DNA from: a virus
Length of the DNA: 64,000 nt
IMG/VR virus record: IMGVR_UViG_3300025727_000012
Coordinates: 1-64,000 of that record
Direction: 5' to 3' (one strand)
Positions 1 through 6,208 of the stretch are shown here, piece after piece. Numbering within the stretch: position 1 is the first letter of the stretch; each line of letters opens with the position of its first letter. The notes under the pieces are model-generated. The model had not been told where the DNA came from. It made no database searches and saw only the letters and a list, made by a program, of their open reading frames with translations. Made by a program: the position numbers and the translations under genes.

Positions 1-21
1 TGCCTTTCGTTGGTTACACTG

Positions 22-51
22 GTTAGACGCAGGCCTTCTAATTCTATTCAA
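22..51 (-). promoter_or_regulatory. Early-type promoter, copy 1
   Basis: On the coding (minus) strand TTGAAT is followed after exactly 18 bp by TCTAAC. A conserved downstream stretch (AACCAAC, then a ribosome site) follows. This is the type member of a 19-copy family in this window. The gene it drives lies beyond the left edge. Confidence 0.8.
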
Positions 52-58
52 ACTTTAT

Positions 59-265
59 TTAATTTAACCATCGAGTGTTTGATTCTGCCTTGATACGCTT
101 GATTAGGTCTGCACTCAGAATCATCTTTATCTGTGTCCAAGGGATTGTACCGTTGACATCATCCCATAAATCCGACACTGGTAAATGCCCCGTTACGCTT
201 GCACGCTCTAACCTATTCTCAAACTCGACCGTCAAAAGGTTACTCAATTCGCTGTACTGACTCAT
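59..265 (-). CDS. Small early phage protein, paralog A
   Basis: A 68-residue protein of unknown function. It is 60/68 identical to the protein at 979-1185, so the two are recent duplicates. It is predicted mostly helical, with charged N- and C-terminal parts around a VSDLWDDVNGT centre, and has no membrane segment. The ATG sits just after GAAGGGATAAAGC, the leader attached to its own promoter at 294-323. Keeping two near-identical copies suggests a dosage effect or recent recombination (inference). Confidence 0.75.
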   Translation of the reverse strand: MSQYSELSNLLTVEFENRLERASVTGHLPVSDLWDDVNGTIPWTQIKMILSADLIKRIKAESNTRWLN

Positions 266-293
266 ATGCTTTATCCCTTCGTTGGTTACATTA

Positions 294-323
294 GTTAGAC
301 GCAGAGCATTTAATTCTATTCAA
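294..323 (-). promoter_or_regulatory. Early-type promoter, copy 2
   Basis: TTGAAT-18 bp-TCTAAC on the coding strand, 29 bp before the start of the 68-residue gene at 59-265. Confidence 0.8.
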
Positions 324-326
324 AGT

Positions 327-557
327 TTATTTAACTTTATTTGCCCATGCCCACCATTTTCCCGATGGGCGCGAGTATAGTCTGAGGTCTTCGAGGTATC
401 GATAGCTTTGCCCCCATTGCCATCTTACAAGGGCGCTGAGACCCCTGACTTCTAATACTTTGCCGGTGCCGGCGGTGAGCGTCATTGTCTTGTCTGCTTC
501 GATAAGCTCCGGCGGATGCGCCACGATATCCCCGATTTGAATTTGAATTGGTTCCAT
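327..557 (-). CDS. Small GDIV/KOW-like barrel protein
   Basis: A 76-residue protein of unknown function. Residues 4-50 (IQIGDIVAHP, then GKVLEVRGLSALVRW) have the alternating strand-turn pattern of small SH3/KOW-like barrels. This pattern recurs in several short proteins of this phage. It is a single-gene cassette behind the promoter at 586-615. Such barrels often bind nucleic acid or protein, but no specific role can be given. Confidence 0.7.
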   Translation of the reverse strand: MEPIQIQIGDIVAHPPELIEADKTMTLTAGTGKVLEVRGLSALVRWQWGQSYRYLEDLRLYSRPSGKWWAWANKVK

Positions 558-585
558 TTGCTTTATCCCTTCGTTGGTTACACTG

Positions 586-615
586 GTTAGACGTGACTGT
601 TCAGAACTTATTCAA
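586..615 (-). promoter_or_regulatory. Early-type promoter, copy 3
   Basis: TTGAAT-18 bp-TCTAAC, immediately before the gene at 327-557. Confidence 0.8.
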
Positions 616-634
616 ACTTTGTTTAACTTTTATT

Positions 635-916
635 TTAATGTGTCCAACAAACGTTAACCATTTTGCAATCATTGCCAAGCTCTGGTAGCTCGTTGGCTTG
701 AATACAGTCGGCTCGGTCTTGCTCCCCTGCAAAGTCACACAAGATATGGACGGACTCGAAACACTCTCGACCATCATCACCGATACAGAATGACCTAGTG
801 TGACTGTATCTAGTGTCGGTCACTAAGCAAACTTGGTCTTCAAAGTCTGGGTTGTGCTCTACTAGTTCGCCACATCCGATTGTAGCTAAAATCGCCATCA
901 AAATTAATGCTCTCAT
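635..916 (-). CDS. Cys-rich phage lipoprotein
   Basis: A 93-residue predicted lipoprotein. The N-terminus MRALILMAILATIGC is a type II signal peptide ending in a lipobox, with Cys15 as the expected lipidated residue. The mature part holds eight more cysteines, probably forming disulfides in the periplasm. Phage lipoproteins in other systems block receptors or superinfecting DNA (T5 Llp, for example); that role is only a suggestion here. Single-gene cassette behind copy 4 of the early promoter. Confidence 0.75.
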   Translation of the reverse strand: MRALILMAILATIGCGELVEHNPDFEDQVCLVTDTRYSHTRSFCIGDDGRECFESVHILCDFAGEQDRADCIQANELPELGNDCKMVNVCWTH

Positions 917-941
917 TGCCTTCTCCTTGTTGGTTACACTA

Positions 942-971
942 GTAAGACGTGACCGTTCAAAACTTATTCAA
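942..971 (-). promoter_or_regulatory. Early-type promoter, copy 4
   Basis: TTGAAT-18 bp-TCTTAC (variant -10), before the lipoprotein gene at 635-916. Confidence 0.75.
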
Positions 972-978
972 ACTTTCT

Positions 979-1185
979 TTAATTTAACCATCGAGTGTTT
1001 GATTCTGCTTTGATACGCTTGATTAAGTCTGCATCCAAAATCATCTCGATTTGACGGTAGTGGATTGTACCGTTGACATCATCCCATAAATCAGATACTG
1101 GCTGATGCCCTGTTACGCTAGCACGCTCTAACCTGTTCTCAAACTCTACTGACAAAAGGTTGCTTAACTCGTTGTACTGGCTCAT
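979..1185 (-). CDS. Small early phage protein, paralog B
   Basis: A 68-residue protein of unknown function, differing from the product of 59-265 at only eight positions. Four of those differences lie in residues 42-47 (HYRQIE versus PWTQIK). The same leader (GAAGGGATAAAGC-A) precedes the ATG. The copies are separated by two unrelated cassettes, so the duplication is not a simple adjacent tandem. Confidence 0.75.
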   Translation of the reverse strand: MSQYNELSNLLSVEFENRLERASVTGHQPVSDLWDDVNGTIHYRQIEMILDADLIKRIKAESNTRWLN

Positions 1186-1213
1186 TTGCTTTATCCCTTC
1201 GTTGGTTACACTA

Positions 1214-1243
1214 GTAAGACGCAGAGCATTTAATTCTATTCAA
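1214..1243 (-). promoter_or_regulatory. Early-type promoter, copy 5
   Basis: TTGAAT-18 bp-TCTTAC. The 18-bp spacer closely matches that of copy 2, which drives the paralogous gene, so promoter and gene were duplicated together. Confidence 0.75.
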
Positions 1244-1262
1244 ACTTTGTTTAACTTTTATT

Positions 1263-1343
1263 TTAATACATCGCCATCATCAATATCATCATCGCGCCAA
1301 TCATAGCTAGCGCGATCGCTCCAAGTGTATCGTCTAGGTTCAT
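1263..1343 (-). CDS. 26-residue membrane micro-protein
   Basis: Encodes MNLDDTLGAIALAMIGAMMI followed by LMMAMY. It is a single hydrophobic segment with a short acidic N-terminus. Its ATG overlaps the TGA of the gene at 1340-1624 (ATGA), which suggests translational coupling. Function unknown; very short, so moderate confidence. Confidence 0.5.
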   Translation of the reverse strand: MNLDDTLGAIALAMIGAMMILMMAMY

Positions 1344-1624
1344 GATGCCTGCTCCAATAGTTGTTTGCATTCCGCTTGAATAGTCTTGGCTTGCTCCAAT
1401 AGGCTTTCAGCATTGCCCTTGATGCCTAGTTGTTTTCGTGCCATTGTAGTACCTTTAGGTAACCCGCGTGAGAGCTTCATGTCAAATTTTATTTGCATAT
1501 CTAGTGCACTGATTATGCACTGCAAAGCCGCTAGATCAACTTGGTTGAAAGACGGGTGTCCAGCAAAATCGTGCCACCATTCAAAATCAGATCGCAAATG
1601 TCGTAAGTCTCTTAGATTCATCAT
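1340..1624 (-). CDS. Hypothetical early phage protein
   Basis: A 94-residue soluble, helical protein of unknown function. It is Lys/Arg-rich in residues 50-70 (GLPKGTTMARKQLGIKG) and ends in a coiled-coil-like helix (ESLLEQAKTIQAECKQLLEQ). The tandem ATGATG makes the exact start ambiguous by one codon. First gene of a two-gene cassette behind promoter copy 6. Confidence 0.65.
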   Translation of the reverse strand: MMNLRDLRHLRSDFEWWHDFAGHPSFNQVDLAALQCIISALDMQIKFDMKLSRGLPKGTTMARKQLGIKGNAESLLEQAKTIQAECKQLLEQAS

Positions 1625-1652
1625 GTTGTCTCTCCTTGTGTTGGTTCTGTTG

Positions 1653-1682
1653 GTTAGACGCAGGCCTTCTAATTCTATTCAA
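1653..1682 (-). promoter_or_regulatory. Early-type promoter, copy 6
   Basis: TTGAAT-18 bp-TCTAAC, before 1340-1624. The leader carries ACAAGGAGAGACAAC, a clear Shine-Dalgarno site. Confidence 0.8.
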
Positions 1683-1693
1683 ACTTTATTTAA

Positions 1694-2005
1694 TTAATCG
1701 GTTTTTGCAAAATCTATTTGTGCTGATGTTAGGGTGCCCGAACTGACTAGCGGTCTTCGAGCATTTATTTTTAGCCAAATTTCTGAACAAAACACTTTTT
1801 TGTTCAGACCGGGATGTCTTCGAGTTTCTTGGCGTATCATTCCGAGTTCATAAACGAAGTGCTGATTGGTGATGATACCGTCATCCATCGCTCGCTTCAG
1901 CGCGATTAAGCGCTCTCTGTAATACTTAACGATTCTTTCTGAATTGCTTTTTACGTAGTCTTCACTATCAAAAATTGGCTCAAACGTATATACCACTTGC
2001 TTCAT
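1694..2005 (-). CDS. Hypothetical early phage protein
   Basis: A 103-residue protein of unknown function. The N-terminal half is helical (NSERIVKYYRERLIALKRAM) and is followed by a basic segment (RQETRRHPGLNKK). No known motif or membrane segment was recognised. Single-gene cassette behind copy 7. Confidence 0.65.
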   Translation of the reverse strand: MKQVVYTFEPIFDSEDYVKSNSERIVKYYRERLIALKRAMDDGIITNQHFVYELGMIRQETRRHPGLNKKVFCSEIWLKINARRPLVSSGTLTSAQIDFAKTD

Positions 2006-2034
2006 CGCAATATCTCCTTGTCTTGGTTACACTG

Positions 2035-2064
2035 GTTAGACGTGGCTGCTCAAAACTTATTCAA
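2035..2064 (-). promoter_or_regulatory. Early-type promoter, copy 7
   Basis: TTGAAT-18 bp-TCTAAC, before 1694-2005. Confidence 0.8.
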
Positions 2065-2088
2065 ACTTTATTTACCGACCTCAACAAT

Positions 2089-2307
2089 TTATTCAGGTAC
2101 GCGACGGTTCCAGCGCATACTTTCCTGTCCCCACCATTCATGACCTCTAGATTTGAGAAAACCTTCCAAAGCCGTCCGATCCTTGTTGACAAAGAAGATA
2201 TCACCACACTTTGCGATGTAATACCCCTTCTTTCCATTGGTCTTAAACTGAATACGGAAGCTCAAAGACAAGCCTGGGACTACCTCCACTGTGTTGGATT
2301 TTATCAT
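2089..2307 (-). CDS. Hypothetical early phage protein
   Basis: A 72-residue protein of unknown function with strand-rich residues 8-45 (VEVVPGLSLSFRIQFKTNGK, then GYYIAKCGDIFFVNKD) and a basic C-terminus. Single-gene cassette behind copy 8. Confidence 0.65.
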   Translation of the reverse strand: MIKSNTVEVVPGLSLSFRIQFKTNGKKGYYIAKCGDIFFVNKDRTALEGFLKSRGHEWWGQESMRWNRRVPE

Positions 2308-2334
2308 CTTATTATCCTTTGGTTGGTTCTATTG

Positions 2335-2364
2335 GTTAGACGTAGGCCTTCTAATTCTATTCAA
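2335..2364 (-). promoter_or_regulatory. Early-type promoter, copy 8
   Basis: TTGAAT-18 bp-TCTAAC, before 2089-2307. It lies directly downstream, in transcription order, of the long inverted repeat at 2377-2482. Confidence 0.8.
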
Positions 2365-2376
2365 ACTTTATTTAAC

Positions 2377-2482
2377 AAAAATACAAAAGCATTAGCATAT
2401 CAATGAGTTAGTGTGCAATAACCGTCAACTATTTTAAATTTAAATAAATTGGTGTACGATATGCCAACGCTTTTGTATTTTT
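2377..2482 (-). repeat. Long inverted repeat / structured RNA or terminator
   Basis: Two 24-nt arms (2377-2400 and 2459-2482) are inverted copies separated by 58 nt. They differ at two positions. In the minus-strand transcript both differences become G-U wobble pairs, whereas a plus-strand transcript would have A-C mismatches. The predicted 24-bp stem starts right after the stop of 2484-2765 and ends in a U-rich tract (UUUUGUAUUUUUG) just before promoter copy 8. It may be a terminator, an mRNA 3' end or a small RNA; the loop has no supported ORF. Confidence 0.6.
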
Positions 2483-2483
2483 A

Positions 2484-2765
2484 TTATTCTCCCCTTGGTT
2501 GTCGTAAGTTATCGATATGAACGTGAGCCACTTCTCGCGAGTCAAGTCCAAACAAGATACATTTAAATACATCGCCCTCGGTGATGTGTTCGAGGTGGCG
2601 CTTCTTACCCTGCGAGCAGAGAAACGTGTCGGTTCGTTTCGACTCTCGCATAATATATGCGAGGCGTCCATGATCTTTGATTCTAGCATCATCATCTGTA
2701 CGGATTGCGAAAGCATCCCAAAGTTGTACGAGTTCGCCGTTCTTAGGTTTCCAGATGTTATCCAT
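2484..2765 (-). CDS. Hypothetical early phage protein (barrel-like)
   Basis: A 93-residue protein of unknown function. The pattern PKNGELVQLWDAFAIRTDDD followed by basic strands and EHITEGDVFKCILFG suggests a small beta-barrel. Single-gene cassette between promoter copy 9 and the inverted repeat at 2377-2482. Confidence 0.65.
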   Translation of the reverse strand: MDNIWKPKNGELVQLWDAFAIRTDDDARIKDHGRLAYIMRESKRTDTFLCSQGKKRHLEHITEGDVFKCILFGLDSREVAHVHIDNLRQPRGE

Positions 2766-2793
2766 TTTTATTCCCTTTTCGTTGGTTCTGTCT

Positions 2794-2824
2794 GTATGAC
2801 GTAAAGGTTATTGGTTTTATTCAC
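2794..2824 (-). promoter_or_regulatory. Divergent early-type promoter, copy 9
   Basis: GTGAAT-19 bp-TCATAC with TTTACG directly before the -10. It is the only family member without the exact 18-bp spacing. It precedes 2484-2765 and follows a terminator-like hairpin. Confidence 0.55.
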
Positions 2825-2832
2825 TGTTAAGG

Positions 2833-2866
2833 AAAAAAATCCCGCAAAAAAAATCGCGAAATCGGG
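2833..2866 (-). terminator. Probable intrinsic terminator
   Basis: On the minus strand CCCG...CGGG arms are followed by AUUUUUUU, seven bases after the stop of the gene at 2874-3113. The stem is short (4 bp plus possible inner CGC/GCG pairs), so only moderate confidence. Confidence 0.45.
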
Positions 2867-2873
2867 TAAAATC

Positions 2874-3113
2874 TCAAACTTCGCTTGTATTTCCATCACT
2901 TACGATGAAATTGGCTTCGCATTCCACTGAATCTCCATCGTCATTCATAACTTCCATCTTTGTGACCGCTAACTCCAAATGATCCTTGACAAGTTGATCA
3001 ACAATCGACACTAGATCCTGCTCGATGTCGATACCGTCTAAGCTCTCGTTAGACTTGAACATAACGGAAAGGTCGAGTGTGACCTTGTAATCAATTTGCA
3101 ATTCGTTTTTCAT
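2874..3113 (-). CDS. Hypothetical early phage protein
   Basis: A 79-residue acidic protein starting MKNELQIDYK, of unknown function. ATG 3113 was chosen because it follows the promoter at 3144-3173 and a GGAAATGGTAAA site. The frame stays open upstream through the promoter to a TTG at 3281, so a 135-residue version is possible (see findings). Confidence 0.65.
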   Translation of the reverse strand: MKNELQIDYKVTLDLSVMFKSNESLDGIDIEQDLVSIVDQLVKDHLELAVTKMEVMNDDGDSVECEANFIVSDGNTSEV

Positions 3114-3143
3114 TTTACCATTTCCTTTTTTTTGGTTATGCGG

Positions 3144-3173
3144 GTTAGACGGAGGCGTGCGTTCTATATTCAA
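3144..3173 (-). promoter_or_regulatory. Early-type promoter, copy 10
   Basis: TTGAAT-18 bp-TCTAAC, before 2874-3113. Unusually, it lies inside an open reading frame. Confidence 0.75.
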
Positions 3174-3277
3174 AGAATTTAAAACATTTTGTGTTTTTTT
3201 GATTATTTCTTCAATTTCTCGCTCTTCATCGATTGCTTCTTGAAGGTCGTGTTTAAAATCAAATAAGTTGACAATCT

Positions 3278-3559
3278 TCAAAGAGCAAAACCTGCTGGCT
3301 CGTTGTTCTTTACTTTTTGATTGTACTCGTAAACAATCTTCGGAATATCCCTTGGCGTTAAGTGCCCACCGCAGTCGCCACCAAGCTCTAGCCAGTTCGT
3401 AACATTCCCAAGACCGTTGCAAGGAAAAAGCAAAATCTCCGGTCGCGATGCCTCTGTCGAGTAACTAGCCAACACATAAGGATGGTGCGCCAATGGATTC
3501 GTGTCCTTATAGACAATTGCTGTGGCGTGGTGATTTTTCTTAAACCATTCAACTAGCAT
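3278..3559 (-). CDS. Hypothetical early phage protein
   Basis: A 93-residue protein of unknown function with an aromatic/His-rich N-terminus (VEWFKKNHHATAIVYKD) and a Cys/Gly segment (LELGGDCGGHLTPRD). Last clear gene of the three-gene cassette behind promoter copy 11; its start overlaps the preceding gene by 11 nt. Confidence 0.65.
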   Translation of the reverse strand: MLVEWFKKNHHATAIVYKDTNPLAHHPYVLASYSTEASRPEILLFPCNGLGNVTNWLELGGDCGGHLTPRDIPKIVYEYNQKVKNNEPAGFAL

Positions 3560-3812
3560 TTGATTCTCCCATTAATCTTAAATATCTTAAATGACTGCAA
3601 TAACTGTCAAGGGCTTGGTGCAAAACTTCTTTAATCGTTTCTGGTTCTTCAATTAATCTCAAGATAGTGTGCAATGCTTGGTTCTTATCGTATCCACGAT
3701 GCTTCAATTCGTCAAACACTGCACTCTCTAGCTTTCCTTTCAACGGTGACATCAATTCGGACACCAGCCCGCTGGCAAGACGATAGCTAGCTTCTTCGTG
3801 TGTCTTACGCAT
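3549..3812 (-). CDS. Hypothetical early phage protein
   Basis: An 87-residue helical protein of unknown function (RLASGLVSELMSPLKGKLES, then an acidic helical half). It overlaps its neighbours by 8 and 11 nt, as in a tightly packed operon. Confidence 0.65.
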   Translation of the reverse strand: MRKTHEEASYRLASGLVSELMSPLKGKLESAVFDELKHRGYDKNQALHTILRLIEEPETIKEVLHQALDSYCSHLRYLRLMGESNAS

Positions 3813-4053
3813 TCAATTCTCCCCTTAGATCTTCGATTAAGACTTCTTTTTTCTCTTTGTTGCCATCGAAAGCATCGGGCGCAAAGCCGCGCAAGGTGAG
3901 CCAATCGTTTAGCTCATCCTTCTTCATTTTGTTGATCTTAGCCACTGACATAAAAACTTTGCTACCGTGTAGTGTTTCAACGCTGCCGGCGTTGCGTAGA
4001 CGTGGCTCTCTTAGACTTGGCAATCCGCTAAATTTACTTGTTCCGACTCTCAT
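3805..4053 (-). CDS. SAP/HeH-like small protein
   Basis: An 82-residue protein. Residues 41-80 (NKMKKDELNDWLTLRGF... KKEVLIEDLRGEL) match the helix-turn-helix-extension pattern of SAP/HeH motifs. These bind DNA or RNA, or sit on nucleic-acid enzymes. Residues 1-35 are basic and probably flexible. It heads the three-gene cassette behind promoter copy 11. The SAP call is by pattern only. Confidence 0.6.
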   Translation of the reverse strand: MRVGTSKFSGLPSLREPRLRNAGSVETLHGSKVFMSVAKINKMKKDELNDWLTLRGFAPDAFDGNKEKKEVLIEDLRGELNA

Positions 4054-4082
4054 TTTTGTATCTTTCTTCGTTGGTTGTGCTG

Positions 4083-4112
4083 GTTAGACGTGGGCCTTCT
4101 AGATCTATTCAA
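4083..4112 (-). promoter_or_regulatory. Early-type promoter, copy 11
   Basis: TTGAAT-18 bp-TCTAAC, driving 3805-4053, 3549-3812 and 3278-3559. Confidence 0.8.
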
Positions 4113-4127
4113 ACTTTATTTAACTTT

Positions 4128-4370
4128 TTATCGGAATGCTCCATTGATTGCAAATTTCTGTTCGTAAAATGTGTTAACAAAAGTATAACGGCAATCCTCG
4201 AAATGCTTCAAAGCTCTGGCTCTTAACTCCTCTGTTGTGAAGTCGTCCCAACTTTCATAAAACACCTCGCCTACCTTTGTCAAGTGTTCAATCAACATAA
4301 ACCTTGGCATACCTTCAATCTGTTCTTTGTCCACATAAATTACTTCATCACTGATTGTTGTCATATACAT
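4128..4370 (-). CDS. Small early phage protein, MYMTT pair copy 1
   Basis: An 80-residue protein of unknown function, a clear paralog of the product of 5150-5395. Shared blocks are MYMTT at the start, E-HL--VGE- in the middle and RALDHFEECR-like / F-N--YEQK near the end. Acidic and helical. Its promoter is nearly identical to that of its paralog. Confidence 0.7.
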   Translation of the reverse strand: MYMTTISDEVIYVDKEQIEGMPRFMLIEHLTKVGEVFYESWDDFTTEELRARALKHFEDCRYTFVNTFYEQKFAINGAFR

Positions 4371-4397
4371 CTTAGCAACTCCTTGTTAGTTCTGTAG

Positions 4398-4427
4398 GTT
4401 GGACGTGAGTTGTTTTAATCTATTCAA
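4398..4427 (-). promoter_or_regulatory. Early-type promoter, copy 12
   Basis: TTGAAT-18 bp-TCCAAC, before 4128-4370. The spacer is identical to copy 14, which drives the paralogous gene. Confidence 0.75.
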
Positions 4428-4660
4428 AGTTTTTTATATTCTTTATATGCTAGTTCTTCAAAGTAGATTCTACACTCATCGGTCAAAATATCATAGTCAA
4501 CCGTAAAATGATCGCCTTGGCTATGTATAAGTTGAAGTTTAATGCACTCGATGGTCTTGTCTTCTTCCATCACATATCCCTGTATGCGAACATAGCCAAG
4601 CTCTAGCGTGAACATGTCCACCTCAACGGTGGCGGCTTCTATTACTCTCTCTTGTTTCAC
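4424..4660 (-). CDS. Hypothetical early phage protein
   Basis: A 78-residue acidic protein with regular beta-strand periodicity (EVDMFTLELGYVRIQGYVME), of unknown function. Single-gene cassette behind copy 13. Confidence 0.6.
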   Translation of the reverse strand: MKQERVIEAATVEVDMFTLELGYVRIQGYVMEEDKTIECIKLQLIHSQGDHFTVDYDILTDECRIYFEELAYKEYKKL

Positions 4661-4688
4661 CCTTAGCCCCTTTGCGTTAGTTATGCCG

Positions 4689-4718
4689 GTTAGACGGGGC
4701 CGTTTAAAACTTATTCAA
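4689..4718 (-). promoter_or_regulatory. Early-type promoter, copy 13
   Basis: TTGAAT-18 bp-TCTAAC, before 4424-4660. Confidence 0.8.
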
Positions 4719-4749
4719 ACTTTATTTAGCTTTTTTAATTGTTTTAGTT

Positions 4750-5022
4750 TTACCAGTCGGGTCTGCGATTCACTATCATAGCTCGGTCAATGTCTCGAAT
4801 GCCATCCTCCGCCGTTGTTGGGGTTCTGGAACGACTTTCAAATGGTCTCTTTGAAATATCTTCTGACGTTTCAAGTTTATTAAGAAAGTCAACCAATTGT
4901 GTCATACCGCCGCGAGTAAAAACTATTCCATGCGACTGGGACAAGAAAGAGGCAACGTCAAACGCCTCTTGTGCTCCAATTGGGTCGGTAGTTTGTATCC
5001 TTCTTTGTATTTTGTCTTTCAT
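4750..5022 (-). CDS. Hypothetical early phage protein
   Basis: A 90-residue protein of unknown function: helical residues 15-50 and an Arg-rich C-terminal half (SRSRTPTTAEDGIRDIDRAM). Third gene of the cassette behind promoter copy 14. Confidence 0.6.
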   Translation of the reverse strand: MKDKIQRRIQTTDPIGAQEAFDVASFLSQSHGIVFTRGGMTQLVDFLNKLETSEDISKRPFESRSRTPTTAEDGIRDIDRAMIVNRRPDW

Positions 5023-5024
5023 AC

Positions 5025-5153
5025 TTACCCCATTTCAATAACTTCAAATCGTCCGTCGGGTCGTTTCCAGATGAGTAAATTTCCAATGCCATCCATATGT
5101 TCAACATACTGTAGGGCTTGTAGTTCTGTCAAGAGTAATTTAACGACTTTCAT
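5025..5153 (-). CDS. 42-residue early protein, copy 1
   Basis: Encodes MKVVKLLLTELQALQYVEHM and then a strand-rich half (GIGNLLIWKRPDGRFEVIEMG). It differs from the copy at 5852-5980 by three residues only. The ATG overlaps the TGA of 5150-5395. Function unknown; conservation of the second copy is the main evidence that it is real. Confidence 0.65.
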   Translation of the reverse strand: MKVVKLLLTELQALQYVEHMDGIGNLLIWKRPDGRFEVIEMG

Positions 5154-5395
5154 TTTAAACTCCAAGCGGTAATAGCTTCTTTCTGCTCGTAATATCTATT
5201 CACAAAAATGTTCCGACACTCCTCGAAATGATCAAGCGCACGCTCACGTAAGGTTGACTCATAAAAGTCAACTAACTCTTCCGTAAAAAGTTCGCCAACG
5301 AGGTTTAGGTGCTCGAATAGCTGGTCGCGGTTCATACAGGCGATGTCGCTTTCTTTGACGTAAACGATGTCGTCATCAACAGTCGTCATATACAT
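5150..5395 (-). CDS. Small early phage protein, MYMTT pair copy 2
   Basis: An 81-residue paralog of the product of 4128-4370, function unknown. The frame is open further upstream, but that part overlaps promoter copy 14. ATG 5395 gives the same MYMTT start as the paralog and has an AAGGAGTTACTAGA site. Confidence 0.7.
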   Translation of the reverse strand: MYMTTVDDDIVYVKESDIACMNRDQLFEHLNLVGELFTEELVDFYESTLRERALDHFEECRNIFVNRYYEQKEAITAWSLK

Positions 5396-5422
5396 TCTAG
5401 TAACTCCTTGTTGGTTCTGTAG

Positions 5423-5452
5423 GTTAGACGTGAGTTGTTTTAATCTATTCAA
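5423..5452 (-). promoter_or_regulatory. Early-type promoter, copy 14
   Basis: TTGAAT-18 bp-TCTAAC, driving 5150-5395, 5025-5153 and 4750-5022. Confidence 0.8.
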
Positions 5453-5463
5453 AGTTTATTTGA

Positions 5464-5817
5464 TTAATCATCACCAAATACTTTATCACGATTGGACAAC
5501 GATACCAAAGCGTTCAAACACTGTTCTGCCAATGCGATGTCCTCTAAGATCCCGTTTGCTTTCTTTGCAAATCCACGCATAAAAATCTCTTCACACCCGC
5601 AATATGGGCTATCTGTCATCCCTAGGGGGAGGTTACCTTCGCTGAACATCTTGTCAAAGCTCCGGCGAAGGCTTGCGATTTTATTGCCATAATAGTGCTC
5701 CATACCCTCAATTGCTTCGTCTGCACACATTCTTTCGTACTCGTTTTCGGTGTAGGCGCGTTTAAACGATGAAACCCATTTACCTTCAGTATTCTGCGTA
5801 TTGTACATACCGCTCAT
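5464..5817 (-). CDS. Hypothetical early phage protein
   Basis: A 117-residue soluble protein of unknown function, mostly helical (GMEHYYGNKIASLRRSFDKM) with a CGC motif (SPYCGCEEIFMRGF) in the middle. Third gene behind promoter copy 15. Confidence 0.65.
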   Translation of the reverse strand: MSGMYNTQNTEGKWVSSFKRAYTENEYERMCADEAIEGMEHYYGNKIASLRRSFDKMFSEGNLPLGMTDSPYCGCEEIFMRGFAKKANGILEDIALAEQCLNALVSLSNRDKVFGDD

Positions 5818-5851
5818 ATTGTAACCTTTTCTTTAAATTTGTTGTTCATAC

Positions 5852-5980
5852 TTACCCCATTTCAATAACTTCAAATCGTCCGTCGAGTCGTTTCCAGATG
5901 AGTAAATTTCCAATGCCATCCATATATTCAACATACTGTAAGGCTTGTAACTCTGTCAAGAATAATTTAACGACTTTCAT
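5852..5980 (-). CDS. 42-residue early protein, copy 2
   Basis: Near-identical to the product of 5025-5153 (Leu7Phe, His19Tyr, Pro32Leu). In both places the ATG overlaps the end of the preceding gene, but those preceding genes are unrelated, so the element moved as a short unit. Confidence 0.65.
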   Translation of the reverse strand: MKVVKLFLTELQALQYVEYMDGIGNLLIWKRLDGRFEVIEMG

Positions 5981-6137
5981 TCAATCTCTCCAGGTTTCGG
6001 GGACGACACAACTGCTTTCTATTCCTACGTTCTTCATTCCATAGGACCAAATAATCACCGAAGTCGTCACTCCCTACAATAATGCCTGTCAAGTCTAATG
6101 AACCCTGACGATACCTTACCAAATCACCGACTTTCAT
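5967..6137 (-). CDS. Small GDLV/KOW-like barrel protein
   Basis: A 56-residue protein starting MKVGDLVRYRQGSLDLTGII, with the MKVGDLV start shared by 10299-10499. Probably a five-strand SH3/KOW-like barrel with a basic tail. First gene behind promoter copy 15; it overlaps the next gene by 14 nt. Confidence 0.65.
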   Translation of the reverse strand: MKVGDLVRYRQGSLDLTGIIVGSDDFGDYLVLWNEERRNRKQLCRPRNLERLNESR

Positions 6138-6162
6138 CTTGTTCTCCTTGTTGGTTCTGTAG

Positions 6163-6192
6163 GTTAGACGTGGGCCCTTTGGATATATTCAA
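6163..6192 (-). promoter_or_regulatory. Early-type promoter, copy 15
   Basis: TTGAAT-18 bp-TCTAAC, driving 5967-6137, 5852-5980 and 5464-5817. Confidence 0.8.
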
Positions 6193-6208
6193 AAACTATT
6201 TTGTCTTT

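Noticed and set aside
2429-2716. 95-codon minus-strand frame over the inverted repeat
   Set aside because: It overlaps 2484-2765 in another frame, has no ribosome site, and would translate the hairpin arm.
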